Of a stretch of 18,228 bases of DNA, positions 7,900 to 15,233 are shown piece by piece (positions within the stretch are counted from its first letter, which is position 1; every line of letters begins with the position of its first letter). The position numbers were made by a program, and so were the translations under genes. Source of the DNA: Comamonadaceae bacterium (GTDB taxonomy: Bacteria > Pseudomonadota > Gammaproteobacteria > Burkholderiales > Burkholderiaceae_C); assembly GCA_947374105.1 (NCBI GenBank), contig CANCAO010000005.1, positions 1 to 18,228 of the forward strand. Reading direction: 5' to 3'. The notes under the pieces were generated by a model. The model worked only from the letters and a program-made list of their open reading frames with translations. It was not told the DNA's origin and did no database searches.

Positions 7900-8400
7900 A
7901 TGACTACTTACCAACTGAGTGTGAACGGCAAGCCCCGCAGCGTGAACGCGGACAGCGACACGCCGCTGCTCTACGTCCTGCGCGATGATTTGGGATTGCA
8001 AGGCCCAAAATACGGTTGTGGTCTGGGTCAATGTGGTGCTTGCACGGTGCTGCTCAACGGTGAAGCGGTGCGCAGTTGCATCATGCCGGTGGCTAGCGTC
8101 AAAGCGGGCAAAGTGGTCACACTGGAAGGTTTGGGCACGATTGAAAAACTGCACCCAGTGCAACAAGCCTTTATTGACGAGCAGGCCGCGCAGTGCGGCT
8201 ACTGCATCAACGGCATGGTGATGACCACGGTGGCGTTTTTGGGCAAGACCCCTCGCCCGAGCGAGGGGCAAATTCAGAAGGCGCTGGCCAACAATTTGTG
8301 TCGCTGCGGCACGCACACACGCATTGTCAAAGCGGTGCAACGTGCGGCTGACTTATCGCCGAAAACCATGACTTCAAAAGTCACAGTGAAAGGGGCCTGA
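7900..8400 (+). CDS. [2Fe-2S] subunit of a molybdenum hydroxylase (IorA-like)
   Basis: This 166-aa electron-transfer subunit of the xanthine dehydrogenase superfamily resembles isoquinoline 1-oxidoreductase alpha. The plant-type ferredoxin domain holds C40, C45, C48 and C60 (CGLGQCGAC...C). The helical domain holds C99, C102, C134 and C136 (CGYC...CRC), so both 2Fe-2S clusters are complete. It has no signal peptide although its partner does; in this family the small subunit is thought to be carried out folded with the large subunit. Only a weak GGA-type ribosome site precedes the ATG. It sits 2 nt before the molybdopterin subunit, as expected for a heterodimer. No FAD subunit is encoded next to it, which matches the two-subunit IorAB type. 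Confidence 0.93.
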   Translation: MTTYQLSVNGKPRSVNADSDTPLLYVLRDDLGLQGPKYGCGLGQCGACTVLLNGEAVRSCIMPVASVKAGKVVTLEGLGTIEKLHPVQQAFIDEQAAQCGYCINGMVMTTVAFLGKTPRPSEGQIQKALANNLCRCGTHTRIVKAVQRAADLSPKTMTSKVTVKGA

Positions 8401-8402
8401 TC

Positions 8403-10604
8403 ATGCAACGTCGCGATTTCCTCAAAACCGGCAGCGGGCTGGTGGTTTCTTTCTCTCTTCTGGGTGTAACCGAGCTTGCAGGTGCACAAGTAGGTACACC
8501 AACACCGCCTGCTAAAAGTATGGTTGCAGCAGAGGTCGATGCCTGGCTGGGTTTGGGTGCTGATGGCCATGTGACCGTATACAGCGGCAAGGTCGATCTG
8601 GGCACTGGCGTGCGCACGGCATTGGCGCAATTGGTGGCCGAAGAGCTGGATGTGGATTTTGACCAGATCGACATGGTGATGGGCGATACGCTTCTCACCT
8701 TGGATCAGGGTCAGACGGCCGGTAGCCTGAGCATCTCTAACGGCGGCGGTACCTTGCGTCGTGCGGCAGCCAGCGCGCGTCAAGCCTTGCTGGCGGCAGC
8801 GGCCACACGCCTGGCAGCCGATGTGACGCAGCTAAGCGTTGCGCGCGGTGTCGTGTCGGTCAATCAAAGTGATAAAAAAATCAGCTATGCCGCGCTGGTG
8901 GCCGGCAAACCGCTCAACGTCAAGCTTGACCCCAAGGTGGCGCTCAAATCCCCTTCGACACACAAAGTAGTCGGCCAGTCTGTACCGCGCGTAGACATTC
9001 CCGCCAAGGTGACGGGTCAGTTCACCTATATCCATGACTTCAAGTTGCCCGGCATGTGGCATGCCCGTGTGGTGCGCCCACCGGGCTTAGGTGCCACTTT
9101 GGTGAGTCTGGACGAGTCTTCCGTGGCGAGCATCTCTGGCGTTAAGGTCGTGCGCAAGCAGGATTTTGTAGCTGTGCTGGCCAAGTCCGAGTGGGCCGCA
9201 GTCAAAGCCGCGCGCCAGCTCAAAGCGCAGTGGACTGCACCCAGTACCCTGCCTGATCAGGCCAAGCTGTACGACTACTGGCGTGCCTTGCCTGTGGGGA
9301 AAAACGAACCAGTGATCCGGAATGGCGACGCCGTGACGGCGCTGGGCACAGCGGTCAAAAAACTCAAAGCCACCTATGACTTTGCGCCGCACACCCACGG
9401 CTCCATGGGCCCGGCCTGTGCTGTGGCGGACTTCAAGAGCGAGCGTTGTACTGTGTGGTCGGCTTCGCAGGCCACGCATTCGCTGCAAAGTGAGTTGTCC
9501 ACCGTACTGGGCGTGGCCAAGGCCAACATCCGGATGATTTACCTGGACGGGGCAGGCTGCTATGGCCGCAACGGACATGAAGACTGCTCTGGCGATGCGG
9601 CCCTGGTCTCGCAACTGGCGGGCGTGCCAGTGCGGGTGCAGTGGATGCGCGCCGACGAGCACGGTTGGGATCCGAAAAGTCCACCTACCCTGGTGGACAT
9701 GGAGGGTGGGCTGGACGCGCAAGACTTGCCTGTGGCCTGGCGATCGGAGTTTTTTATTGCCCAAGCCACCGGTACCTTGGACGAATTTCCGATGCTGGCT
9801 GCCGTGCTCTCGGGCGTCAAGCGCAGCGGCTACTACACCGGTAACATCCAAAAAAATGCCGATGTGCTGTACCAGTTTCCGAATATTCAAACCGAGGTAC
9901 ACCGTTTGGCCGACAAAGCCTTTCGCACCTCACACCTGCGCACCCCGGGGCGCATGCAAAACACCTTTGCAAACGAAGCCTTTTTTGACGAAATGGCTGC
10001 TGCTGCCGGGGCCGACCCTTTGCAGTGGCGCGTCACTTATTTGAAAGAGCCGCGTGCCAAGGCAGTGCTGGAGGATGTAGCCAAGCTGTCTAAATGGCAA
10101 AGTCGATTATCACCTGCTGCCAAGATCCCCGGCGACATTGCGCGCGGTCGCGGTGTCGCGTTTGTGAAGTATGACAATGACCGTACCTTTGTCGCCTTGG
10201 TCGCTGAGGTCGAGGTGAATAAAAAGTCAGGCCAAATCCGCGTTACCGACATCTGGTGCAGCCACGATTGCGGCCAGGTTATCAACCCAGACGGAGCCAT
10301 CAACCAGATCGAAGGCGGTATTGTGCAAACCATCAGCCGCACGCTGATCGAGGAGTTGCAATTCAACCGCAGTCACTTCACCAGCTTGGACTGGGCCAGC
10401 TACCCCATCCTGCGCTTTCCCGATGTGCCGCGTATCCACGTCAACCTGATCAATCGGCCCGACATGCCGTCTTGGGGTGCGGGCGAGATGGCGCCTACCG
10501 TGGTGCCTGCGGCCATTTCGAACGCAGTGTTTGATGCCATCGGCGCGCGTATGCGGTCTGTGCCCTTTCTTCCTGCTAAAGTGCTTGCCCTCTCGACCAC
10601 TTAA
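8403..10604 (+). CDS. Tat-exported molybdopterin-binding subunit of a molybdenum hydroxylase (IorB-like)
   Basis: This 733-aa catalytic subunit should hold a molybdenum cytosine-dinucleotide cofactor and hydroxylate an N-heterocycle or oxidise an aldehyde with water-derived oxygen. The N-terminus MQRRDFLKTGSGLVV has a twin-arginine motif followed by a hydrophobic stretch and an AGA site, so the folded complex is predicted to be exported. The a/b hammerhead region is about 200-290 (VTGQFTYIHDFKLPGMWHAR). The C-terminal GAGEMAP segment contains the conserved catalytic glutamate, E695. The length fits IorB. A Shine-Dalgarno AGGGG lies at 8389-8393, inside the 3' end of the small-subunit gene. 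No cytochrome c or FAD partner is present in the window, so the electron acceptor is unknown. It is the last gene of the operon; the substrate cannot be read from sequence. Confidence 0.93.
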   Translation: MQRRDFLKTGSGLVVSFSLLGVTELAGAQVGTPTPPAKSMVAAEVDAWLGLGADGHVTVYSGKVDLGTGVRTALAQLVAEELDVDFDQIDMVMGDTLLTLDQGQTAGSLSISNGGGTLRRAAASARQALLAAAATRLAADVTQLSVARGVVSVNQSDKKISYAALVAGKPLNVKLDPKVALKSPSTHKVVGQSVPRVDIPAKVTGQFTYIHDFKLPGMWHARVVRPPGLGATLVSLDESSVASISGVKVVRKQDFVAVLAKSEWAAVKAARQLKAQWTAPSTLPDQAKLYDYWRALPVGKNEPVIRNGDAVTALGTAVKKLKATYDFAPHTHGSMGPACAVADFKSERCTVWSASQATHSLQSELSTVLGVAKANIRMIYLDGAGCYGRNGHEDCSGDAALVSQLAGVPVRVQWMRADEHGWDPKSPPTLVDMEGGLDAQDLPVAWRSEFFIAQATGTLDEFPMLAAVLSGVKRSGYYTGNIQKNADVLYQFPNIQTEVHRLADKAFRTSHLRTPGRMQNTFANEAFFDEMAAAAGADPLQWRVTYLKEPRAKAVLEDVAKLSKWQSRLSPAAKIPGDIARGRGVAFVKYDNDRTFVALVAEVEVNKKSGQIRVTDIWCSHDCGQVINPDGAINQIEGGIVQTISRTLIEELQFNRSHFTSLDWASYPILRFPDVPRIHVNLINRPDMPSWGAGEMAPTVVPAAISNAVFDAIGARMRSVPFLPAKVLALSTT

Positions 10605-10624
10605 TCACTTTGAAAAATCGCACG

Positions 10625-10640
10625 GCCTGTTTCAGGCTTT
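10625..10640 (+). terminator. Weak candidate terminator hairpin at the operon end
   Basis: GCCTG (10625-10629) and CAGGC (10633-10637) form a perfect 5-bp stem with a TTT loop, followed by only three T residues. It lies 20 nt after the molybdopterin subunit stop. The short stem and poor T-run make it a weak terminator or partial attenuator, so the acetyltransferase downstream may still be read from the operon. Confidence 0.3.
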
Positions 10641-10665
10641 GCGGTCCGACAGTTAAAAAACAGAC

Positions 10666-11184
10666 ATGAGCAGCTACAAGATACGCCCAGCCACAGCGAA
10701 AGACGCTAAAACCATCACGGACATTCATGCCCGAGTCAGCGACGAGATTTACAAGGCCTTGTTGCCTGTCGACGCCTTCAAGCCGCAGTCCCAAATTGAG
10801 GGGCTCGCTTACTGGCGCGATGCCATCGAATACGGCGAACCGCAGGTGCTGGTCGCTATAGAGGGTGAGGTCATCATCGGTTTTGTCGGGTTTGACCGAT
10901 CGCGTGACAAGGGTACCAAGCCCACCGTGGGCGAGATTTGGTCGATTGTGGTGGAGCCCTCGCACTGGAACGCGGGAGCGGGCCTGGCCCTTTGGGATGC
11001 CGCCCGTGAGGGTTTGCAAGACGAGGGTTGTACTCAGGTCACGATCTGGTTACCTCTAGGCAACGAGCGCGCTTTGCGCTTTCACGAGTTGGCTGGGTTC
11101 AAGCGTGAATTGCCATCGGCCCGAACCGTGGATGTAAATGGTTTTCGGTTGGAAGAAATTCGCTTGAAACGCTCCACCGACTGA
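10666..11184 (+). CDS. GNAT-family N-acetyltransferase
   Basis: This 172-aa cytoplasmic protein has the GNAT fold, which transfers an acetyl group from acetyl-CoA to an amine. Visible parts are the N-terminal IRPATAKDAKTITDIHARV helix (6-24), the beta-4 strand IWSIVVEPS (91-99), and the acetyl-CoA loop HWNAGAGLALW (100-110), in which the usual arginine or glutamine is replaced by tryptophan while the glycines remain. The closing NERALRFHELAGFKRE helix (133-148) is also present. The length is typical. No strong ribosome site is seen. It lies 61 nt after the catabolic operon on the same strand and its 3' end overlaps the convergent exonuclease gene by 86 nt. The substrate is unknown, and a link to the operon is not established. 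Confidence 0.85.
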   Translation: MSSYKIRPATAKDAKTITDIHARVSDEIYKALLPVDAFKPQSQIEGLAYWRDAIEYGEPQVLVAIEGEVIIGFVGFDRSRDKGTKPTVGEIWSIVVEPSHWNAGAGLALWDAAREGLQDEGCTQVTIWLPLGNERALRFHELAGFKRELPSARTVDVNGFRLEEIRLKRSTD

Positions 11185-11695
11185 GTCGCGTCTCGCCTAC
11201 TTTTCTTTCGCCTTCTTTTAGACGCAGCCAGGTGAGTTGAAGTAATCGCGCATCGGCGCTCGCACGGTGGCGCTGTAGGCCTCTTTCTTGGGTCACCTGG
11301 TCTTTAACGACGTGCCATAAGTCGGCTTCTTCTTCGCTCAGCAAAATGCGCAGGTTGTCCAGTTTGAAATTGGGTGTCATGTTGGCTGCTTCAAATAAAC
11401 GACCTAGCCAGCTGTAGTCATGTCCCCAGCCGTCTGAGTAGGCGATTTGTCCGCCGAGATTTTGGTTGAGCAGGCTTGCTACCTCTCTCACATAACGCCC
11501 ACGGCTCAGCAGCAGGTCTTGAGAAATATGGTGCACAGCTTGGGCGCTGTTGTCCCAGTGCGTCCAATCGGGCTCGGGTCGGATCAACGAACACCATGTC
11601 TGACCATCGGGCAGGGTGTAGCCCAATTCGATGGGGTAGCTACTGCGGCCAAAGCCGGAGGCCTCGATGTCCAAAATGATGGGAGCAGTTTTCAT
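11099..11695 (-). CDS. DnaQ-fold 3'-5' exonuclease-like protein (DEDDh type)
   Basis: This 198-aa cytoplasmic protein has the exonuclease motifs of the DEDDh family: D9 and E11 in ILDIEASGFG, D93 in GHDYSWLGRLFEA, and H143 with D148 in HRASADARLL. The residues needed for two-metal catalysis are thus present, so it should cut nucleic acid from the 3' end; the natural target is unknown. The domain is complete by about residue 165. The last 28 residues are encoded antisense to the acetyltransferase gene and look like a read-through tail created by loss of an earlier stop. It lies 71 nt downstream of the NUDIX gene on the same strand, so both may be co-transcribed. No clear Shine-Dalgarno is seen. 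Confidence 0.8.
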   Translation of the reverse strand: MKTAPIILDIEASGFGRSSYPIELGYTLPDGQTWCSLIRPEPDWTHWDNSAQAVHHISQDLLLSRGRYVREVASLLNQNLGGQIAYSDGWGHDYSWLGRLFEAANMTPNFKLDNLRILLSEEEADLWHVVKDQVTQERGLQRHRASADARLLQLTWLRLKEGERKVGETRLSRWSVSSEFLPTENHLHPRFGPMAIHA

Positions 11696-11726
11696 ACTGC
11701 TTGTATCGGCACGATTAAGCGATAAC

Positions 11727-11763
11727 TTAAGGCCCCACCAGCGCTTCCGGTTCGAGACCTTAA
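11727..11763 (-). repeat. Imperfect inverted repeat between NUDIX and exonuclease genes
   Basis: TTAAGG (11727-11732) and CCTTAA (11758-11763) are perfectly complementary arms around 25 nt. Inside them ACC (11737-11739) pairs with GGT (11749-11751) around AGCGCTTCC. On the minus strand this could fold into a nested hairpin within the 71-nt gap. There is no T-run, so it is not a standard terminator. It might modulate read-through or be chance. Confidence 0.25.
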
Positions 11764-11766
11764 CCC

Positions 11767-12642
11767 CTACTCAAAAAGTGACTCAAATCCGTCAATGGGC
11801 TCAAAACGCTTGTTGCGGTATTGCAGGCGTGAAGGCCCTGGCAAGGCGCGTTCACGCACTGAGTGGCGCTCATCACCTGGATAACACAGCACCCTTATGC
11901 CGTCTTGGTCAAAGGGCTCAGGTTGCACCACGGGGGGCAGGCGACTGCGGGCTTCGCTCAAGACACTGGCCACACTGGTGTGGCGCGAGAGATGGGCCAA
12001 GCTCATGATTTGCGGTGGTGCCAGCTCAATTTGTGCGTCCCGGTACTGGAGCAGAGCGGCGCGGGGTGCGATCCACACGCTCGCGGTGGCTTCGTGGTTG
12101 TCGTGGCTTGCGGTTTGGTCCAGCGGCATGGCGGAGACAAAGAAGCGGGTGTCAAAGCGTTTGGTACTGACCGAAGGCATGAAAGGCGTAATCCAGCGCA
12201 CCCAGGGGGTGACGCCTTGGGTACTGAGCCGCAGACCTAGACGCGCCAGTACGGCAGCAAAGGGTAGACCCTCAGCCAGCAAGGCGCGGGCCTGCATCAC
12301 TTGGTCGGCAGTGGCACTTTGCGCGAACAACACGCCCGACTCTTCAAACGACTCGCGCAGCGCGGCCACATACATGCTGGCAGCAGTGGATGCGTCAAGG
12401 TCTGGTTCACCCAAGTTGGTGTGCAAGGCGTGTGCGGGTTGATCCAGGTGGGCCTGCGTGTCAGGGGCGGCATCCAGCGCGTCCACTTTCCCCCCCGGAA
12501 ATACATAAGCCCCGCCCAGTACGTCAGATAAGCCGTGGCGCTTGATGAGAAACACCTCCAGTCCCAGCGGCGCGTCTCGCAGCATCACCACTGTGGCGGC
12601 AGATCGTACGGGTGTGGTGATGATTTTTGAATTCAATTTCAT
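11767..12642 (-). CDS. NUDIX hydrolase (NUDT19-like)
   Basis: This 291-aa protein is a NUDIX enzyme, which hydrolyses nucleoside diphosphates linked to another group; NUDT19-type members are linked to CoA species. The Nudix box is split: FPGGKVD supplies the first glycines, and after an insertion of about 40 residues comes AALRESFEESGVLFA with the metal-binding REsfEE core. This spacing is normal for the long NUDT19-like subgroup. The frame is open upstream to 12888, but the ATG at 12642 starts the conserved part (MKLNSKIITTPVRSAATVVM) and avoids running into the divergent gshA. ATGs at 12693 and 12705 are alternatives. None has a convincing ribosome site. The stop is TAG at 11767-11769. Confidence 0.82.
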   Translation of the reverse strand: MKLNSKIITTPVRSAATVVMLRDAPLGLEVFLIKRHGLSDVLGGAYVFPGGKVDALDAAPDTQAHLDQPAHALHTNLGEPDLDASTAASMYVAALRESFEESGVLFAQSATADQVMQARALLAEGLPFAAVLARLGLRLSTQGVTPWVRWITPFMPSVSTKRFDTRFFVSAMPLDQTASHDNHEATASVWIAPRAALLQYRDAQIELAPPQIMSLAHLSRHTSVASVLSEARSRLPPVVQPEPFDQDGIRVLCYPGDERHSVRERALPGPSRLQYRNKRFEPIDGFESLFE

Positions 12643-12689
12643 GGCGAGATTTGTTGAAACGTGGAGCTGGCAAAGCACGCGATGCGTGG

Positions 12690-12707
12690 GCATGGTAAGT
12701 TCCATGC
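12690..12707. promoter_or_regulatory. 18-bp dyad in the NUDIX-gshA divergent region (candidate operator)
   Basis: GCATGG (12690-12695) and CCATGC (12702-12707) form a perfect 6-bp inverted repeat with a 6-nt spacer. It sits near the middle of the 93-nt space between the divergent NUDIX and gshA starts, where a dimeric regulator could act on both. No regulator is identified, and the same bases would be coding if the longer NUDIX starts are used. Confidence 0.3.
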
Positions 12708-12735
12708 ACAGATTAGAAGAGTGAAGAATGATTTT

Positions 12736-14265
12736 ATGCAAAGATTGACAGCGCCGTTGGGTGAACTTACAAGGGGGCGTTTGCTGGGCATCCGCCGTGG
12801 CATTGAGAAAGAAAGCCTGCGCGTGCAGCCTAACGGTGCACTGGCACTGACGCCTCATCCGATGGCCTTGGGCTCGGCGTTGACGCATCCCAATATCACC
12901 ACCGACTTTTGCGAATCACAGCCTGAGCTCATCACTGGCGTGCACGCGGGCGTGCAGGATTGTCTGGATGAGCTGACCCAGGTACACCAGTTCACCTACC
13001 GCGCACTGTGTGCCGCTGGGGACGAGATGCTGTGGGCCGCTAGCATGCCTTGTGGGTTGCCGGGGGATGATGCCATTCCGCTAGGTTACTACGGTAGCTC
13101 CAACATCGGGCGCGCCAAGACGGTGTACCGCATGGGTCTGGGCCACCGCTATGGGCGGCGCATGCAAACCATTTCGGGCATTCACTACAACTGGTCGCTC
13201 CCCGGTGTGAGCAGCGAGCAGTATTTCGGGCTGATCCGCAACTTTCGCCGCCACGCCTTTCTTTTGCTTTACCTCTTGGGCGCTTCACCGGCGGTGTGCT
13301 CCACTTTTGTGGCCGGGCGTCCGCATGAATTGCAGGTACTCAAGGGCAACACGCTGTACATGCCGCACGGCACCTCGCTGCGCATGGGGCGGCTGGGCTA
13401 CCAGAGCGATGCGCAAGCGTCTCTCGCGGTGAGCTACAACAGCCTGGAGGGCTACGCCACTTCGCTGCAAGACGCGCTCACACGGCCTTGGCCCGCTTAC
13501 GAGGCCATGGGTATTCAAAATGCGCAGGGCGAGTACAAGCAACTGGCCACCAGCCTGTTGCAAATTGAGAACGAGTTCTACGGCACCATCCGCCCCAAGC
13601 GCATCATTCACCCGGGTGAACGCCCGCTGCACGCGCTGCGTGAGCGCGGCGTGGAGTACGTCGAGGTGCGCTTGCTTGACTTGAACCCGTTTGAGCCGAT
13701 AGGCATTAGCGCGCAAACCCTGCGTTTGCTTGATGTCTTCTTGCTGCATTGCCTGCACAGCGACAGCCCGCCCGACAGCCCGCAAGAAATTGCCGACATG
13801 GCTGAGAACCAGCAGCGCACGGCAGCGCGGGGCCGCGAGCTCGGGTTGACCTTGCGGCGTCATGGGCGCGACGTGCTGTTGACCGAATGGGCGGGCGAGC
13901 TGCTCCAAGCCTTTGTGCCCATGGCCCAGGCGCTGGACGATGCGCATGGCTGCAGCGATTACAACGCTGCGCTGTCCTCGGCGCAAGCCGCGCTACAGCA
14001 ACCCAGCCTGCTCCCCTCGGCCCGCGTGCTGGAGACCATGGCTGCTGCACATGACAACTCCTTTGTGCGATTTGTGCGTGTGCAGTCGCTGCAAATGCAG
14101 CAAGCCTTGTTGGGTCTGCCTTGGTCGCCCGCGCAGCAGGAACGATTTGAGATCATGGCACAAGCGTCGCTAGTTGATCAGCACGACATCGAAGCCGCAG
14201 ACACCCTGTCCTTTGAGGCCTTTCGTCAAAATTACGTCTCGCCCGCGCGCTTGGAACTGGTTTAA
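12736..14265 (+). CDS. gshA: Glutamate-cysteine ligase (E. coli type)
   Basis: This enzyme joins L-glutamate and L-cysteine using ATP, the first and rate-limiting step of glutathione synthesis in the cytoplasm. From the ATG at 12736 the protein has 509 aa, against 518 in E. coli. It matches the E. coli enzyme along its length, for example GIRRGIEKESLRV, MALGSALTHPNITTDF, LQIENEFYGTIRPKR and EYVEVRLLDLNPFEPIGI. The frame stays open upstream to 12661, but those 25 residues have no family counterpart and overlap the regulatory gap. A GTG at 12721 is a second choice. It leads a three-gene group: its stop is 2 nt before the GTPase start. It stands divergent from the NUDIX gene across a 93-nt space. 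Confidence 0.95.
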   Translation: MQRLTAPLGELTRGRLLGIRRGIEKESLRVQPNGALALTPHPMALGSALTHPNITTDFCESQPELITGVHAGVQDCLDELTQVHQFTYRALCAAGDEMLWAASMPCGLPGDDAIPLGYYGSSNIGRAKTVYRMGLGHRYGRRMQTISGIHYNWSLPGVSSEQYFGLIRNFRRHAFLLLYLLGASPAVCSTFVAGRPHELQVLKGNTLYMPHGTSLRMGRLGYQSDAQASLAVSYNSLEGYATSLQDALTRPWPAYEAMGIQNAQGEYKQLATSLLQIENEFYGTIRPKRIIHPGERPLHALRERGVEYVEVRLLDLNPFEPIGISAQTLRLLDVFLLHCLHSDSPPDSPQEIADMAENQQRTAARGRELGLTLRRHGRDVLLTEWAGELLQAFVPMAQALDDAHGCSDYNAALSSAQAALQQPSLLPSARVLETMAAAHDNSFVRFVRVQSLQMQQALLGLPWSPAQQERFEIMAQASLVDQHDIEAADTLSFEAFRQNYVSPARLELV

Positions 14266-14267
14266 CC

Positions 14268-15233
14268 ATGGCAATCCAATGGTTCCCCGGCCACATGCAC
14301 CTGACCAAGCAGGTGATCACCGAGCGCATCAAAGCGATTGACGTGGTGATTGAGCTACTGGATGCCCGCCTGCCCGGCTCCAGCGCCAACCCCATGCTGA
14401 CCCAACTCACCGCCAGCCGCCCCACGCTCAAGGTGCTCAATAAACAAGACATGGCCGACCCGCTGCGCACCGCGCCTTGGCTGGCGTACTACAACAGCCA
14501 GCCCGGCACCCGCGCCATTGCGCTGGACAGCTCTGACACCGCTGCTGCCCAGCGCCTGATAGCGTCGTGCCGTGCGCTGGCCCCGCTGCGCGGCGGTATG
14601 GTCAAGCCCATGCGCGTGCTGATTTGCGGCATTCCCAACGTTGGCAAGTCCACCCTCATCAACAGCCTGGTGCGCAAGCGCGCTGCCAAGGCGGCTGACG
14701 AGGCCGGTGTGACCAAGGCCGAGCAGCGCATCAGCCTGGCCGACGACTTTTATTTGTACGACACCCCCGGCATGCTGTGGCCGCGCATCATCGTGGCCAA
14801 GAGCGGCTACAACCTGGCCGCCAGCGGCGCAGTGGGGCGCAACGCCTTTGATGACGAAGAGGTGGCGCTGGAGTTGCTGGATTACCTCAAAGGCCCCTAC
14901 GCCGACCGGCTACAAGCACGCTACAAGTTGGCCAATGTTGCGCAGGTATCGGCGATGAGCGACGACGAGCTGCTCACCGAAATCGGACGCAAGCGCGGTG
15001 CCCTGCAAAGCGGTGGCCGCGTCAACACGCAAAAAGCGGCGGAGTTGGTCATCAACGACTTTCGCACCGGCCAGCTCGGCCCCATCACCCTGGAAACGCC
15101 AGAAGAATTTGACCTGTGGCTGGCCGCTGGGCAAAAGCTGGACGCGGAACGCCAGGTGAAAAAAGACGCGATCGAACTCAACCGACTCATCAAGTTCAAA
15201 AAAATACCGCGCCCGCCGCGTGAAGAATCATGA
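14268..15233 (+). CDS. ylqF: Circularly permuted ribosome-assembly GTPase RbgA/YlqF
   Basis: This 321-aa cytoplasmic GTPase acts in late assembly of the large ribosomal subunit in Bacillus, where RbgA is essential; its role in betaproteobacteria is inferred. The GTPase motifs come in the permuted order: G4 NKQD at 58-61, then G1 GIPNVGKST at 121-129, a G2 threonine at T149 (GVTKAEQ) and G3 DTPG at 165-168. The N-terminus IQWFPGHMHLTKQ is the RbgA hallmark and supports the start at 14268. The C-terminal helical domain (about 200-321) ends in a lysine and arginine-rich tail. It begins 2 nt after gshA and its last codon overlaps the next gene by 4 nt (ATGA), so the three are surely one transcript. 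E. coli lacks this gene. Confidence 0.92.
   Translation: MAIQWFPGHMHLTKQVITERIKAIDVVIELLDARLPGSSANPMLTQLTASRPTLKVLNKQDMADPLRTAPWLAYYNSQPGTRAIALDSSDTAAAQRLIASCRALAPLRGGMVKPMRVLICGIPNVGKSTLINSLVRKRAAKAADEAGVTKAEQRISLADDFYLYDTPGMLWPRIIVAKSGYNLAASGAVGRNAFDDEEVALELLDYLKGPYADRLQARYKLANVAQVSAMSDDELLTEIGRKRGALQSGGRVNTQKAAELVINDFRTGQLGPITLETPEEFDLWLAAGQKLDAERQVKKDAIELNRLIKFKKIPRPPREES

Noticed and set aside
9087..9902. A 271-codon minus-strand frame inside the molybdopterin subunit gene
   Set aside because: No recognisable domain, biased composition, and entirely antisense to a well-supported gene.
11188..11225. Inverted repeat GCGTCT/AGACGC after the GNAT stop as a terminator
   Set aside because: The arms are separated by 26 nt and no T-run follows; it also lies inside the exonuclease coding sequence.
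11749..11759. A T-loop-like GGTTCGAGACC suggesting a tRNA
   Set aside because: The flanking bases do not form a 5-bp T stem and no acceptor, D or anticodon arm can be built around it.
12661..12735. N-terminal extension of gshA by 25 codons
   Set aside because: The extra residues have no counterpart in E. coli GshA and occupy the divergent promoter region.
13285..13986. A 233-codon minus-strand frame inside gshA
   Set aside because: It is a shadow of gshA with no motif and an Arg/Gln/His-rich composition.
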